Assembly (NCBI GenBank): GCA_900547015.1
Contig: URFD01000054.1
Span: 1 to 10,740 of the forward strand
Reading direction: 5' to 3'
DNA: 10,740 nucleotides
Origin: an uncultured Oscillospiraceae bacterium
GTDB taxonomy: Bacteria; Bacillota; Clostridia; Oscillospirales; Ruminococcaceae
Shown here: one piece after another, positions 4,538-10,740 of the stretch
Layout of the letters: each line of letters starts with the position of its first letter
Position numbering within the stretch: the first letter of the stretch is position 1
Translations under genes and position numbers: made by a program
The notes under the pieces: model-generated
Told to the model about the DNA's origin: nothing
The model's input: the letters and a program-made list of their open reading frames with translations, nothing else
Database searches by the model: none

Positions 4538-6565
4538 ATGCCCATTACCGTTGCCAAAACTGCCGGATTCTGCTTTGGTGTCCGGCGCGCGGTCGATACC
4601 GTATATGAACAGCTCTCGCTGATTCCCGGCACCGCCCACCCGAAGCTGTTTACCCTTGGAGAAATTATCCACAATCCGCAGGTCGTTGATGATTTGCACC
4701 AGCAGGGCGCCGTTGCCGTTCCCACCCTCAGCGAGCTTCTGGCTTTGGAAGAGGAGCTGACTGCTCAGGGGAAGAAGCCGATTCCGGTCATCATCCGTTC
4801 CCACGGCGTGCCCAGAACGGTCTACACCGAGCTGGACAGCCGCTCGATTCCGTACATTGATGCGACCTGCCCCAATGTCAAGCGCATCCAGAAAATTGTG
4901 GAGGAACACGGCGCAGAAGAGCCGCAGACAGCGCTTGTTCTGATTGCCGGAGACGCGCAGCACCCCGAAATTCAGGGAATTATCGGCCATTGTAATGTAA
5001 CCTATGTTACATTCACTAACCATCAAGAACTCGCTGAACTCACGAAAAACCGCCCAAATCTGTCCAAAATGAACAGCGTAATGGTTGCTCAGACCACTTT
5101 TAACACATCGGAGTGGCAAAAATGCGTAGAAACTGCGAAAAACCTGTATACAAATCTCAAAATATTTGATACAATATGTAAAGCTACATCGATGCGGCAA
5201 GCTGAGGCGGAACGGTTGGCAGAGGTTTCAGATTTCATGATAGTGATTGGCGGCAGACATAGTTCGAATACCGGGAAGTTATCGGATATCTGCCGGCGAT
5301 TCTGTAAGACCATTTGGGTCGAAACAGCGCGGGAACTCTTGAGCGGTCAAGCGGATGATATCTGCCAAATTCCAGCAGGCAGCCGGGTTGGTGTTACTGC
5401 CGGTGCTTCGACACCGGTTCGTATAATTAAGGAGGTACAAAAAACCATGAGTGAGATTTTGAAAGAAGAAGAAATGTCCTTTGAAGAGATGCTTGAACAG
5501 TCCTTCAAGAGTACATATACAGGGGAGAAGGTGAAGGCTGTCGTTACCGGTGTTGCTCCAAACGAGATCACCGTTGATATCGGCACCAAACACACAGGTT
5601 ATGTTCCGCTGTCCGAGCTGACCAGCGACCCAAGCCTGAAACCAGAAGACATCGTAAAAAAAGGCGATGAAATCGAACTGGTTGTTCTGCGCGTAAACGA
5701 CGTTGAGGGTACTGTAATGCTCTCCAAAAAACGTCTGGATGCTCAGGCTGGCTTCGAGAAGGTTATGGCTGCTGCTGGCACCGGCGAAGTTCTCTCCGGT
5801 ACTGTTACCGATGTTGTGAAGGGTGGCGTTCTGGCTATCACCGAAGGCGTTAAGGTCTTTATCCCTGCTTCCCTGTCCGGCGTTTCCAAAAACGAGCCAC
5901 TCGAGCAGCTGCTCAAACAGAAGGTTGACTTTGTCATCCGCGAAGTAAACGAGAAACGTCACAGAGCTGTTGGCTCCATCAAAGACGTTCTCAAAGAGCA
6001 GAAAAAAGCTCTGGAAGAAAAATTCTGGAGCGAGGTTGAAGTTGGCAAACGTTATCAGGGTGTTGTGAAATCCATCACCAGCTACGGTGCATTCGTTGAC
6101 CTGGGCGGCGTAGACGGCATGGTTCACATCTCTGAGCTGTCTTGGCTGAGAATCAAACATCCTTCCGATGTTGTTAAAGTTGGCGACGTTCTGGATGTAT
6201 ATGTAAAAGACATCGACGTTGAAAACAAAAAGATCTCTCTGGGCTACAAGAAAACCGAGGACAATCCTTGGGAAGTTCTCAAGAGAGACTATAAAATCGG
6301 CAGCGTAGTTACCGCTAAGATCGTTTCCATGACCGCTTTCGGTGCATTCGCTCAGATTATCCCAGGTGTTGACGGTCTGATCCACATTTCTCAGATCTCC
6401 AACGAAAGAATCAATAAACCTCAGGATGTTCTGTCCATCGGTCAGGAAGTTCAGGTTCAGATCACTGACATCGACTTCGACAAGAAACGCGTCAGCCTGT
6501 CCATGAAAGCTCTGCTCGACGACGCAGAGGCTTCTGAAGAAGCTACCGCTAAGGACGCTGAATAA
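4538..6565 (+). CDS. ispH/rpsA: Bifunctional HMBPP reductase (IspH) / ribosomal protein S1 fusion
   Basis: The N-terminal half (about 1-300) is IspH (LytB), the [4Fe-4S] enzyme that makes IPP and DMAPP in the last MEP-pathway step. The cluster cysteines are Cys12 (GFCFGV), Cys111 (DATCPNV) and Cys214 (DTICKAT). Substrate-site residues are also present: His45 in GEIIHN, His89 in SHG, His142 and Glu144 in QHPE, the AQTT motif (184-187), SSN (242-244) and Ser291 in GAST. An acidic linker (about 304-326) leads into four S1 RNA-binding domains at about 329-400, 415-485, 504-572 and 587-658, then an acidic tail. This S1 part matches the four-domain Firmicute type. Fusion of these two genes is known in Clostridia. 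The ATG has AAAGGA at 4525-4530. The S1 part uses a strongly biased codon set suggesting high expression, while bases 4981 to about 5450 are AT-rich and unlike either flank. An internal start at 5447 may produce S1 alone. Confidence 0.96.
   Translation: MPITVAKTAGFCFGVRRAVDTVYEQLSLIPGTAHPKLFTLGEIIHNPQVVDDLHQQGAVAVPTLSELLALEEELTAQGKKPIPVIIRSHGVPRTVYTELDSRSIPYIDATCPNVKRIQKIVEEHGAEEPQTALVLIAGDAQHPEIQGIIGHCNVTYVTFTNHQELAELTKNRPNLSKMNSVMVAQTTFNTSEWQKCVETAKNLYTNLKIFDTICKATSMRQAEAERLAEVSDFMIVIGGRHSSNTGKLSDICRRFCKTIWVETARELLSGQADDICQIPAGSRVGVTAGASTPVRIIKEVQKTMSEILKEEEMSFEEMLEQSFKSTYTGEKVKAVVTGVAPNEITVDIGTKHTGYVPLSELTSDPSLKPEDIVKKGDEIELVVLRVNDVEGTVMLSKKRLDAQAGFEKVMAAAGTGEVLSGTVTDVVKGGVLAITEGVKVFIPASLSGVSKNEPLEQLLKQKVDFVIREVNEKRHRAVGSIKDVLKEQKKALEEKFWSEVEVGKRYQGVVKSITSYGAFVDLGGVDGMVHISELSWLRIKHPSDVVKVGDVLDVYVKDIDVENKKISLGYKKTEDNPWEVLKRDYKIGSVVTAKIVSMTAFGAFAQIIPGVDGLIHISQISNERINKPQDVLSIGQEVQVQITDIDFDKKRVSLSMKALLDDAEASEEATAKDAE
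4994..5013. repeat. Perfect 8-bp inverted repeat inside ispH
   Basis: AATGTAAC (4994-5001) and GTTACATT (5006-5013) are perfect inverted copies around CTAT. The palindrome lies within the IspH coding part (encoding residues around CNVTYVTF), right where the base composition drops. It resembles a regulator operator in form but has no promoter beside it that I can support, so it may be chance or a small mRNA hairpin. Confidence 0.4.
5429..5449 (+). promoter_or_regulatory. Internal ribosome binding site and ATG for free ribosomal protein S1
   Basis: AAGGAGGT (5429-5436), a near-perfect Shine-Dalgarno sequence, lies 10 bases before an in-frame ATG (5447-5449). The ATG is codon 304 of the fusion, exactly where the IspH domain ends and the acidic S1 leader begins (MSEILKEEE). 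Initiation here would give a 372-residue four-domain S1 protein, close to the size of stand-alone Firmicute S1. The same bases encode Ile-Lys-Glu-Val in IspH, so protein constraint could also explain them. Use of the site is inferred, not shown. Confidence 0.55.
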
Positions 6566-6581
6566 TTTCGTCCGCACAATG

Positions 6582-6616
6582 CAGCCTGCAATCAAAAGAT
6601 TGCAGGCTGTTTTTTT
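6582..6616 (+). terminator. Intrinsic terminator after ispH/rpsA
   Basis: CAGCCTGCAATC (6582-6593) and GATTGCAGGCTG (6598-6609) form a perfect 12-bp stem with an AAAA loop, followed by seven T (6610-6616). It ends the cmk-plsC-ispH/rpsA transcript. Only 28 bases remain before the next ATG, so the downstream gene depends on read-through or on a promoter I could not identify. Confidence 0.95.
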
Positions 6617-6644
6617 ACAATTTAATTGACAGGAGGAATCTTCC

Positions 6645-7640
6645 ATGTATCTGGCACTTCACAAACTAACCATTCGGGACGCTCTGCTTGCGGATGCTTC
6701 CCTCCTCTGCAAATGGTGGAACGATGGGGCTGTGATGGCACACGCCGGATTTCCACAAGGGCTGGGAACCAGTGTGGAAAAAATCATCCAACAGATTTCA
6801 GATTCCAATGACCCCACCCATCGCCTGATTCTTGAGTGTCAGAATACCCCCATCGGGGAAATGTGCTATCGGCATCAAGATCCAAACACGGCTGAAATCG
6901 GAATTAAAATCTGTGAGAGCAACTGGCAGGAACAGGGCCTGGGCTCCCAGCTGATTGCTATGTTGTGCCGGGAGCTGTTTGCCAACCACGGCATCACACG
7001 CATCGTATTGGACACCATGCTGGAAAATCATCGCGCTCAGCACGTCTATGAAAAGCTGGGATTTGTCAAAACCGGCATCCGGGAAAACTGCTGGCGTGAC
7101 CAAACCGGAAAGCTGCGCACCGCTGTCGATTATCAGCTGCTGCCGCAGCAGCTCTGCCTTCCCTTTGATGAAGAAGAGCCCTGGGTGCGTGACGCTCAGC
7201 CTGCCGACCAAACTATCATCGAGGAAATCTACCCGACCCTGTTTGAAGCAATGTCCCAGCTCCAGCCCCAGTATATCCAGGCAGCGAAACAGAACCCTGA
7301 CTTTATCCGCAAAATCATCACCGAAAACGGAAAGGATATTCTGCTCGCCCAGTGCGGCGAGCAAGTGCTCGGCTTTGGAGTGGTGCTAATGACCCACACA
7401 CCGCCCTACAACTGCTTTGTTCCGCATCCGTATGCGGACCTGCTGGACCTCGCAGTCCTTCCGGCTGCTCGTGGGAACGGTCTTGGCACCCTGCTGCTGC
7501 AAGCAATTAAAGGTTGGGCAAAGGCACGTGGCGCCGATTACCTGGAGCTTGGTGCCCTCTCCAATAACCAGGGAGCCATCCGTTTGTATGAACGGGAAGG
7601 CTTCTATGAATGTATGAAAACATTTCGCACCTCCCTTTAG
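6645..7640 (+). CDS. Tandem GNAT-family N-acetyltransferase
   Basis: A 331-residue cytosolic protein made of two GNAT domains, each expected to transfer an acetyl group from acetyl-CoA to an amine. The first (about 7-166) is RimJ/RimL-like, with an acetyl-CoA loop QEQGLGSQL (95-103) and the C-terminal signature ENHRAQHVYEKLGF (127-140). The second (about 180-328) has the loop RGNGLGTLLL (276-285) and NNQGAIRLYEREGF (307-320). Both loops keep the glycine pattern needed for CoA binding, so both domains could be active. The acceptor cannot be predicted: protein N-termini, small amines and antibiotics all occur as GNAT substrates. The ATG has AGGAGG at 6631-6636 with 8-base spacing. It lies just behind a strong terminator and 64 bases before the peptidase gene, with which it probably forms a transcription unit. 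Confidence 0.88.
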   Translation: MYLALHKLTIRDALLADASLLCKWWNDGAVMAHAGFPQGLGTSVEKIIQQISDSNDPTHRLILECQNTPIGEMCYRHQDPNTAEIGIKICESNWQEQGLGSQLIAMLCRELFANHGITRIVLDTMLENHRAQHVYEKLGFVKTGIRENCWRDQTGKLRTAVDYQLLPQQLCLPFDEEEPWVRDAQPADQTIIEEIYPTLFEAMSQLQPQYIQAAKQNPDFIRKIITENGKDILLAQCGEQVLGFGVVLMTHTPPYNCFVPHPYADLLDLAVLPAARGNGLGTLLLQAIKGWAKARGADYLELGALSNNQGAIRLYEREGFYECMKTFRTSL

Positions 7641-7704
7641 AAGGAAAGAGTATTTGCTTTGAAGAGAATAGAAAGCCACTCAAAACAAATGAAGGAGAAC
7701 TGTG

Positions 7705-8883
7705 ATGATACGATTGAATCTTTCCCTGTCCAGCCAAATCGAAGGACAATGGACCTCACCTCTGCCACAGCCCTTTCCCACCGCATTTGCTATCAACCGC
7801 TCCTTCCAAATCTGCCAGCTGCTGTTGGACGGGCATCCCATCCAGTTTGAAGAACAACCCGGTCAGGACAATTGGAAGCTCATCTCCTTTGACCCGAGGT
7901 CCGGCTCGGAACTCGCCGTCTGCTACAAGGGTGTTTTGGATGGAAGCACCGGTCTTTATCCGTATGTTCGGGAAAAAACCAGTGACCCGTTTTATCTCCT
8001 GCGCAGTGAGACCGTGTGGCTTCCCACTTTTTTCCTGCCCAACACGGAGGTGTATTTGGACCACCTGCTCGATCCACAGCCGGAAGATTCCGTTCGTGTT
8101 ACTGTAACATTAACGGATGGAAGAAACTTTTGCACCAATTTACACCCTGACCCCTCCGGAGAACTGGTAGGATTTGAGCCGACCTTCGCAATCGGAGACT
8201 ACAAACAAAAACAGATGGATTTTGGTCCCATTTTTTATCTAAATCTATCTCAACAGCAACAGCAGCAGATTGAGCAGCTTGCAAAAGGAACCGAGGAAAG
8301 GATGTCTTTCTACAAGCCTGCTCGGATTCATGATTTTCAGCTGATTGAGGTGCCAAGCGGTTATGGGAGCTTTGTCCTGCCCGGTACCATCTTTGCTGAT
8401 GCAGCCACCCTTGCAGACCCAATCCGGCTGATTCATGAATTGATTCATACCAACTGGAATCCACTGTGTACCCTTTCCTGTCAACGAACCCGATTCTTCG
8501 ATGAAGCAATCACCCAGTATTTTACCGCACGGCTGTGTGACAGCGCCGGAATTCAATCCTATTCCGAATCGATTCGTCAATGGGAGCAGGAATTTCGGCA
8601 GATGGTTTCCACACTTGAGACCCCTGTATCCTCTCTGACAGATTGGGGCAAAACAAAGCAGGGAGATCTTGCCTATTCCTTCGGCGGACTTGCCCTGTTC
8701 GCTCTGGAGGACGCAGTCGGAACGGCTGTCATGGACCAAGCGCTTCAAAAAATGCTGTGTGAGTTCCCCGGTCATCGGTTTGACTTTTCTGATTTTTATG
8801 CGCTCTTTCCTCCCTGCACTCATGAGGTATTCCGAAAATATTTTGAAACGACCGAGGCGGCGCTTTTGTTATGTACAGATTGA
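7705..8883 (+). CDS. M1-type (gluzincin) metallopeptidase, divergent
   Basis: A 392-residue protein with no signal peptide or membrane segment, so probably cytosolic. The zinc site is HELIH (244-248), followed after exactly 18 residues by Glu267 in RFFDEAITQYF, giving the HEXXH-X18-E spacing of family M1 peptidases such as aminopeptidase N and LTA4 hydrolase. Tyr324 in AYSFGGLALF sits where M1 enzymes have their catalytic tyrosine, and the helical C-terminus after it is M1-like. The N-terminal ~180 residues look like a beta-rich domain. The usual GXMEN aminopeptidase motif is not recognisable: the equivalent stretch, about 217-231, reads VPSGYGSFVLPGTIF. Substrate and exo/endo mode are therefore uncertain. 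A run of six glutamines (183-188; CAA/CAG codons, 8251-8268) marks a linker. I chose ATG 7705, seven bases after AAGGAG (7692-7697); GTG 7702 is too close. It is paired with the upstream GNAT gene. Confidence 0.8.
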   Translation: MIRLNLSLSSQIEGQWTSPLPQPFPTAFAINRSFQICQLLLDGHPIQFEEQPGQDNWKLISFDPRSGSELAVCYKGVLDGSTGLYPYVREKTSDPFYLLRSETVWLPTFFLPNTEVYLDHLLDPQPEDSVRVTVTLTDGRNFCTNLHPDPSGELVGFEPTFAIGDYKQKQMDFGPIFYLNLSQQQQQQIEQLAKGTEERMSFYKPARIHDFQLIEVPSGYGSFVLPGTIFADAATLADPIRLIHELIHTNWNPLCTLSCQRTRFFDEAITQYFTARLCDSAGIQSYSESIRQWEQEFRQMVSTLETPVSSLTDWGKTKQGDLAYSFGGLALFALEDAVGTAVMDQALQKMLCEFPGHRFDFSDFYALFPPCTHEVFRKYFETTEAALLLCTD

Positions 8884-8914
8884 TTGAAGGAATGTCCGTC
8901 GTTTTCCACACACC

Positions 8915-8950
8915 AAAAAAGAGGATGTGAAAATCTCACATCCTCTTTTT
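8915..8950. terminator. Bidirectional terminator between convergent gene pairs
   Basis: GAGGATGTGA (8921-8930) and TCACATCCTC (8936-8945) form a perfect 10-bp stem around a 5-base loop. It is flanked by six A (8915-8920) and five T (8946-8950), so it works as an intrinsic terminator on both strands. It lies between the stop codons of the plus-strand peptidase gene and the minus-strand hydrolase gene, and can end both operons. Confidence 0.93.
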
Positions 8951-8960
8951 GCATTTTGGC

Positions 8961-9455
8961 TTATACGATTGGCTGGCTCAGCAGGTTTTCCAGAGAAAAG
9001 ACCTGAGCATATCGGCCCTGCCAAATCTTCTGCTCATAATATTCCTCTGCCCGCTCGGCGGTCAGATAGTCATTATCGCAGGTAGCACAGCAACCCTGCG
9101 GCACCAGAACCTGATAGCCACGCTCAAATGCCGATTTGATGGTCGCATCGACACATAGCTCGGTCATCATCCCCGCTGCAATCAGCTGGGTGATGCCCTG
9201 CTTGGCACACCAGTCCTCCAGCTCGGTTTCCAGAAAGGCGCTGTCATAGCTCTTGTCCATCACCAGCTCGCCTTCCCGCGGCTGAATCCGCGGATCAAGC
9301 TCGCCGTCGCGCCGAAAATAAACCAGTGGAACCATCTGCTGACGGCACCACGCAATCAAGCGGGACAGTCGTTCCATCAGCTCTGCTCCGCCATCCGGCA
9401 GAAGGGCGGTGTCTGCCTGTTGGACATCCAGAATCAAGCACACTGTTTTTTCCAT
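8961..9455 (-). CDS. Isochorismatase-family cysteine hydrolase
   Basis: A 164-residue cytosolic hydrolase with the isochorismatase-like alpha/beta fold. The expected triad is visible: Asp10 in LILDVQ (8-12 region), Lys68 in MDKSYDSAF (66-74), and the nucleophile Cys101 in MMTELCVDAT (96-105). The family includes nicotinamidases, N-carbamoylsarcosine amidases, biurets and ureidoacrylate hydrolases, and many members of unknown substrate. At 164 residues it is a short member, and I see no nicotinamidase-type metal motif (DXHXXXH), so nicotinamidase is unlikely. Cys122, Cys123 and Cys126 near the C-terminal third are extra cysteines. The ATG has GGGAGGAA just upstream on the minus strand with 7-base spacing. 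It follows the aminopeptidase P gene by 24 bases and is likely its operon partner. Confidence 0.88.
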   Translation of the reverse strand: MEKTVCLILDVQQADTALLPDGGAELMERLSRLIAWCRQQMVPLVYFRRDGELDPRIQPREGELVMDKSYDSAFLETELEDWCAKQGITQLIAAGMMTELCVDATIKSAFERGYQVLVPQGCCATCDNDYLTAERAEEYYEQKIWQGRYAQVFSLENLLSQPIV

Positions 9456-9479
9456 CGATCGATTCCTCCCGGAGCTTGT

Positions 9480-10727
9480 CTATTTCGCCATCAGTGCTTC
9501 GATGTCCTCAACGGTCTTGAGAATATCCTGAGAAAGGTTGATTGCCTTTTCCTCGGTGATGATGATGTCATCCTCGATGCGGACTCCAATGCCTTCCTCT
9601 GCGATATACAGACCCGGCTCAACGGTGATGACCATGCCCGGTTTCAGGGTTTCGGTAGCCGGTGTGGTCACATCATGGCAGTCCATGCCCAAGCCGTGGC
9701 TGACGCCGTGGTAGTAGTAGTCACGGAGTGTCTTGCCATCCTTGAGCAGTCCAATCTTCGGCAGCTCCTGCTCATAGAATTTGATAACCATATCGTTCAA
9801 ATCGGTGTAGGTCATTCCCGGACGAGCGTTGTCGATGACCAGCTGCTGGACAGCCAGAACGACGTTGTAGACCTCTTTCTGACGCTCGGTAAATTTTCCG
9901 TTGATTGGGAAGGTACGGGAGATATCAGCGCAGTAATGCTCCTGTGCGCTGCCCAAATCGATGAGCACCATCTCGCCGTCCTGAACCTGCTGGTTGTTAT
10001 TCTCATAATGCAGAACAGTTGCACGCGGTCCACCTGCAACGATGGTGCCGAAAGCGTGTTCCTTAACGCCCTGTTTTGCCAGAGCAAAGTCAAATGCACC
10101 CTCCAGCTCGCACTCGTTGATGCCTGCGTAGGCATGTTTCATCATTGCCTCGATTGCCTGACGGGTGGTCTCCTGTGCAATCTTCATTGTTTCAATCTCA
10201 TCCTGAGATTTGATGGCACGCATCCGAGCGATGTCACCGAAGATTTCCTCGATGGCTGCTGCCGGATAGCTGCTGCGGACACGGTCGGCAAAGTGATGTG
10301 CCTGAGTTGGCTCCTGGTCTGCGTGGTATTTCCACAAATCCAGGAAGAAGGTCATCTTACCTTCTCCGCGGTTGCGCTCAACAAAGGTGTTGACCGCTGT
10401 TTCAAAATCCTCCAGATAGCGGACATCCTCGATTCCGCTGATTTCTCTGGCTTCATAATCTCTCATTCTGCCGCCGACCCATTTTGCCTTTACCTCGTCG
10501 TATGGCTCGATGTAGAGCATTTCGGAAATTTTGCCTGCATGGTCCTTGGTCATCACCAAAATCATGTTCTCGCGGTCGATGCCGGTCATGTAGTAAAAAT
10601 CACGGTCTACCGAAAATGGGTAGGCTGCGTCCTCCGAGCGCATTGGTGCTTTGCCGGAAAAGAGAACCAGCATACAAGGAGCGGTCTTGTCACTCAGAAG
10701 CTGCTGACGTCTTTGCTGAAAATTCAT
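9480..10727 (-). CDS. Aminopeptidase P family protein (Xaa-Pro aminopeptidase)
   Basis: A 415-residue member of peptidase family M24B, expected to remove an N-terminal residue before proline in the cytosol. The N-terminal half (about 1-165) is the AMP_N/creatinase-type domain; the C-terminal half (about 175-412) is the pita-bread catalytic domain. All five dinuclear metal ligands are identifiable: Asp257 in LIDLGS, Asp268 in CADISRTF, His344 in HGVSHGLGMD, Glu370 in TVEPGLY and Glu385 in GVRIEDD. Supporting residues His240, His351 and Arg383 also fit E. coli PepP. The ATG (10725-10727) has GGAGGAA at 10734-10740 with 6-base spacing, so the gene is complete, although its promoter lies outside the window. 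It is followed by the cysteine hydrolase gene on the same strand. Confidence 0.95.
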   Translation of the reverse strand: MNFQQRRQQLLSDKTAPCMLVLFSGKAPMRSEDAAYPFSVDRDFYYMTGIDRENMILVMTKDHAGKISEMLYIEPYDEVKAKWVGGRMRDYEAREISGIEDVRYLEDFETAVNTFVERNRGEGKMTFFLDLWKYHADQEPTQAHHFADRVRSSYPAAAIEEIFGDIARMRAIKSQDEIETMKIAQETTRQAIEAMMKHAYAGINECELEGAFDFALAKQGVKEHAFGTIVAGGPRATVLHYENNNQQVQDGEMVLIDLGSAQEHYCADISRTFPINGKFTERQKEVYNVVLAVQQLVIDNARPGMTYTDLNDMVIKFYEQELPKIGLLKDGKTLRDYYYHGVSHGLGMDCHDVTTPATETLKPGMVITVEPGLYIAEEGIGVRIEDDIIITEEKAINLSQDILKTVEDIEALMAK

Positions 10728-10740
10728 GGAAAATTCCTCC

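Noticed and set aside
5422..5427. TATAAT just upstream of the internal S1 start
   Set aside because: No acceptable -35 at 16-18 bases, and the start point would fall inside the Shine-Dalgarno sequence, so it is not a useful promoter for S1.
6626..6631. Perfect TTGACA before the tandem GNAT gene
   Set aside because: No -10 element follows at 16-18 bases (the place reads ATCTGG inside the coding region), and the hexamer overlaps the ribosome binding site.
5279..6646. A 455-codon open frame on the minus strand, opposite ispH/rpsA
   Set aside because: It is antisense to strongly conserved S1 domains. Its translation has no recognisable domain and it arises from the biased codon use of rpsA.
7659..7850. 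Small TTG-initiated open frame overlapping the start of the metallopeptidase gene
   Set aside because: Poor ribosome binding site, no domain, and it overlaps a well-supported gene in another frame.
1..10740. Search for CRISPR arrays, insertion sequences, phage genes, defence systems and tRNA genes
   Set aside because: No regularly spaced repeats, transposase or integrase motifs, or tRNA-like cloverleaf sequences were seen on either strand; the gene content is housekeeping.

Overview
The window looks like ordinary core chromosome from a Gram-positive, clostridial-type bacterium. The clues are strong AGGAGG-type ribosome binding sites before nearly every gene, compact intrinsic terminators, a moderately GC-rich composition, a cmk-plsC-ispH/rpsA cluster with ispH fused to rpsA (an arrangement known from Clostridia), and a split ThrE-type exporter. 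An Oscillospirales-like gut Firmicute is my best guess. Genus cannot be fixed from this sequence. I saw no tRNA, rRNA, CRISPR array, insertion sequence or phage gene.

Layout, left to right. Bases 1-160 are an AT- and pyrimidine-rich intergenic stretch. A minus-strand terminator (161-201) closes a two-gene minus-strand operon for a split threonine/serine exporter: the DUF1212-type half (687-1523) is transcribed first and the ThrE_2-type half (230-673) second. Between 1524 and 1774 lie divergent promoter candidates, one for the exporter operon and one for a plus-strand cation diffusion facilitator (1775-2962). An inverted-repeat cluster sits in the exporter leader.

The centre is the plus-strand housekeeping cluster. 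A consensus-like promoter at 2990-3019 is followed almost at once by a perfect terminator-type hairpin (3031-3063). Then come cmk (CMP kinase), plsC (acylglycerophosphate acyltransferase, TTG start) and a 675-residue IspH-RpsA fusion (4538-6565), closed by a strong terminator. These genes serve nucleotide, phospholipid and isoprenoid synthesis and translation. The fusion gene carries an excellent internal Shine-Dalgarno and ATG exactly at the domain junction, so it may also yield a free four-domain S1 protein. The second half of its IspH part is clearly more AT-rich than the first half.

Right of that, a tandem GNAT acetyltransferase (6645-7640) and a divergent M1-type (gluzincin) metallopeptidase (7705-8883) form a plus-strand pair. 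A bidirectional terminator (8915-8950) separates them from a convergent minus-strand pair: an aminopeptidase P family enzyme (9480-10727), then an isochorismatase-family cysteine hydrolase (8961-9455).

I found no clearly new multi-gene system. The best leads are the internal rpsA start, the promoter-hairpin leader before cmk, the cytosolic M1-like peptidase of uncertain substrate, and the composition break inside ispH.
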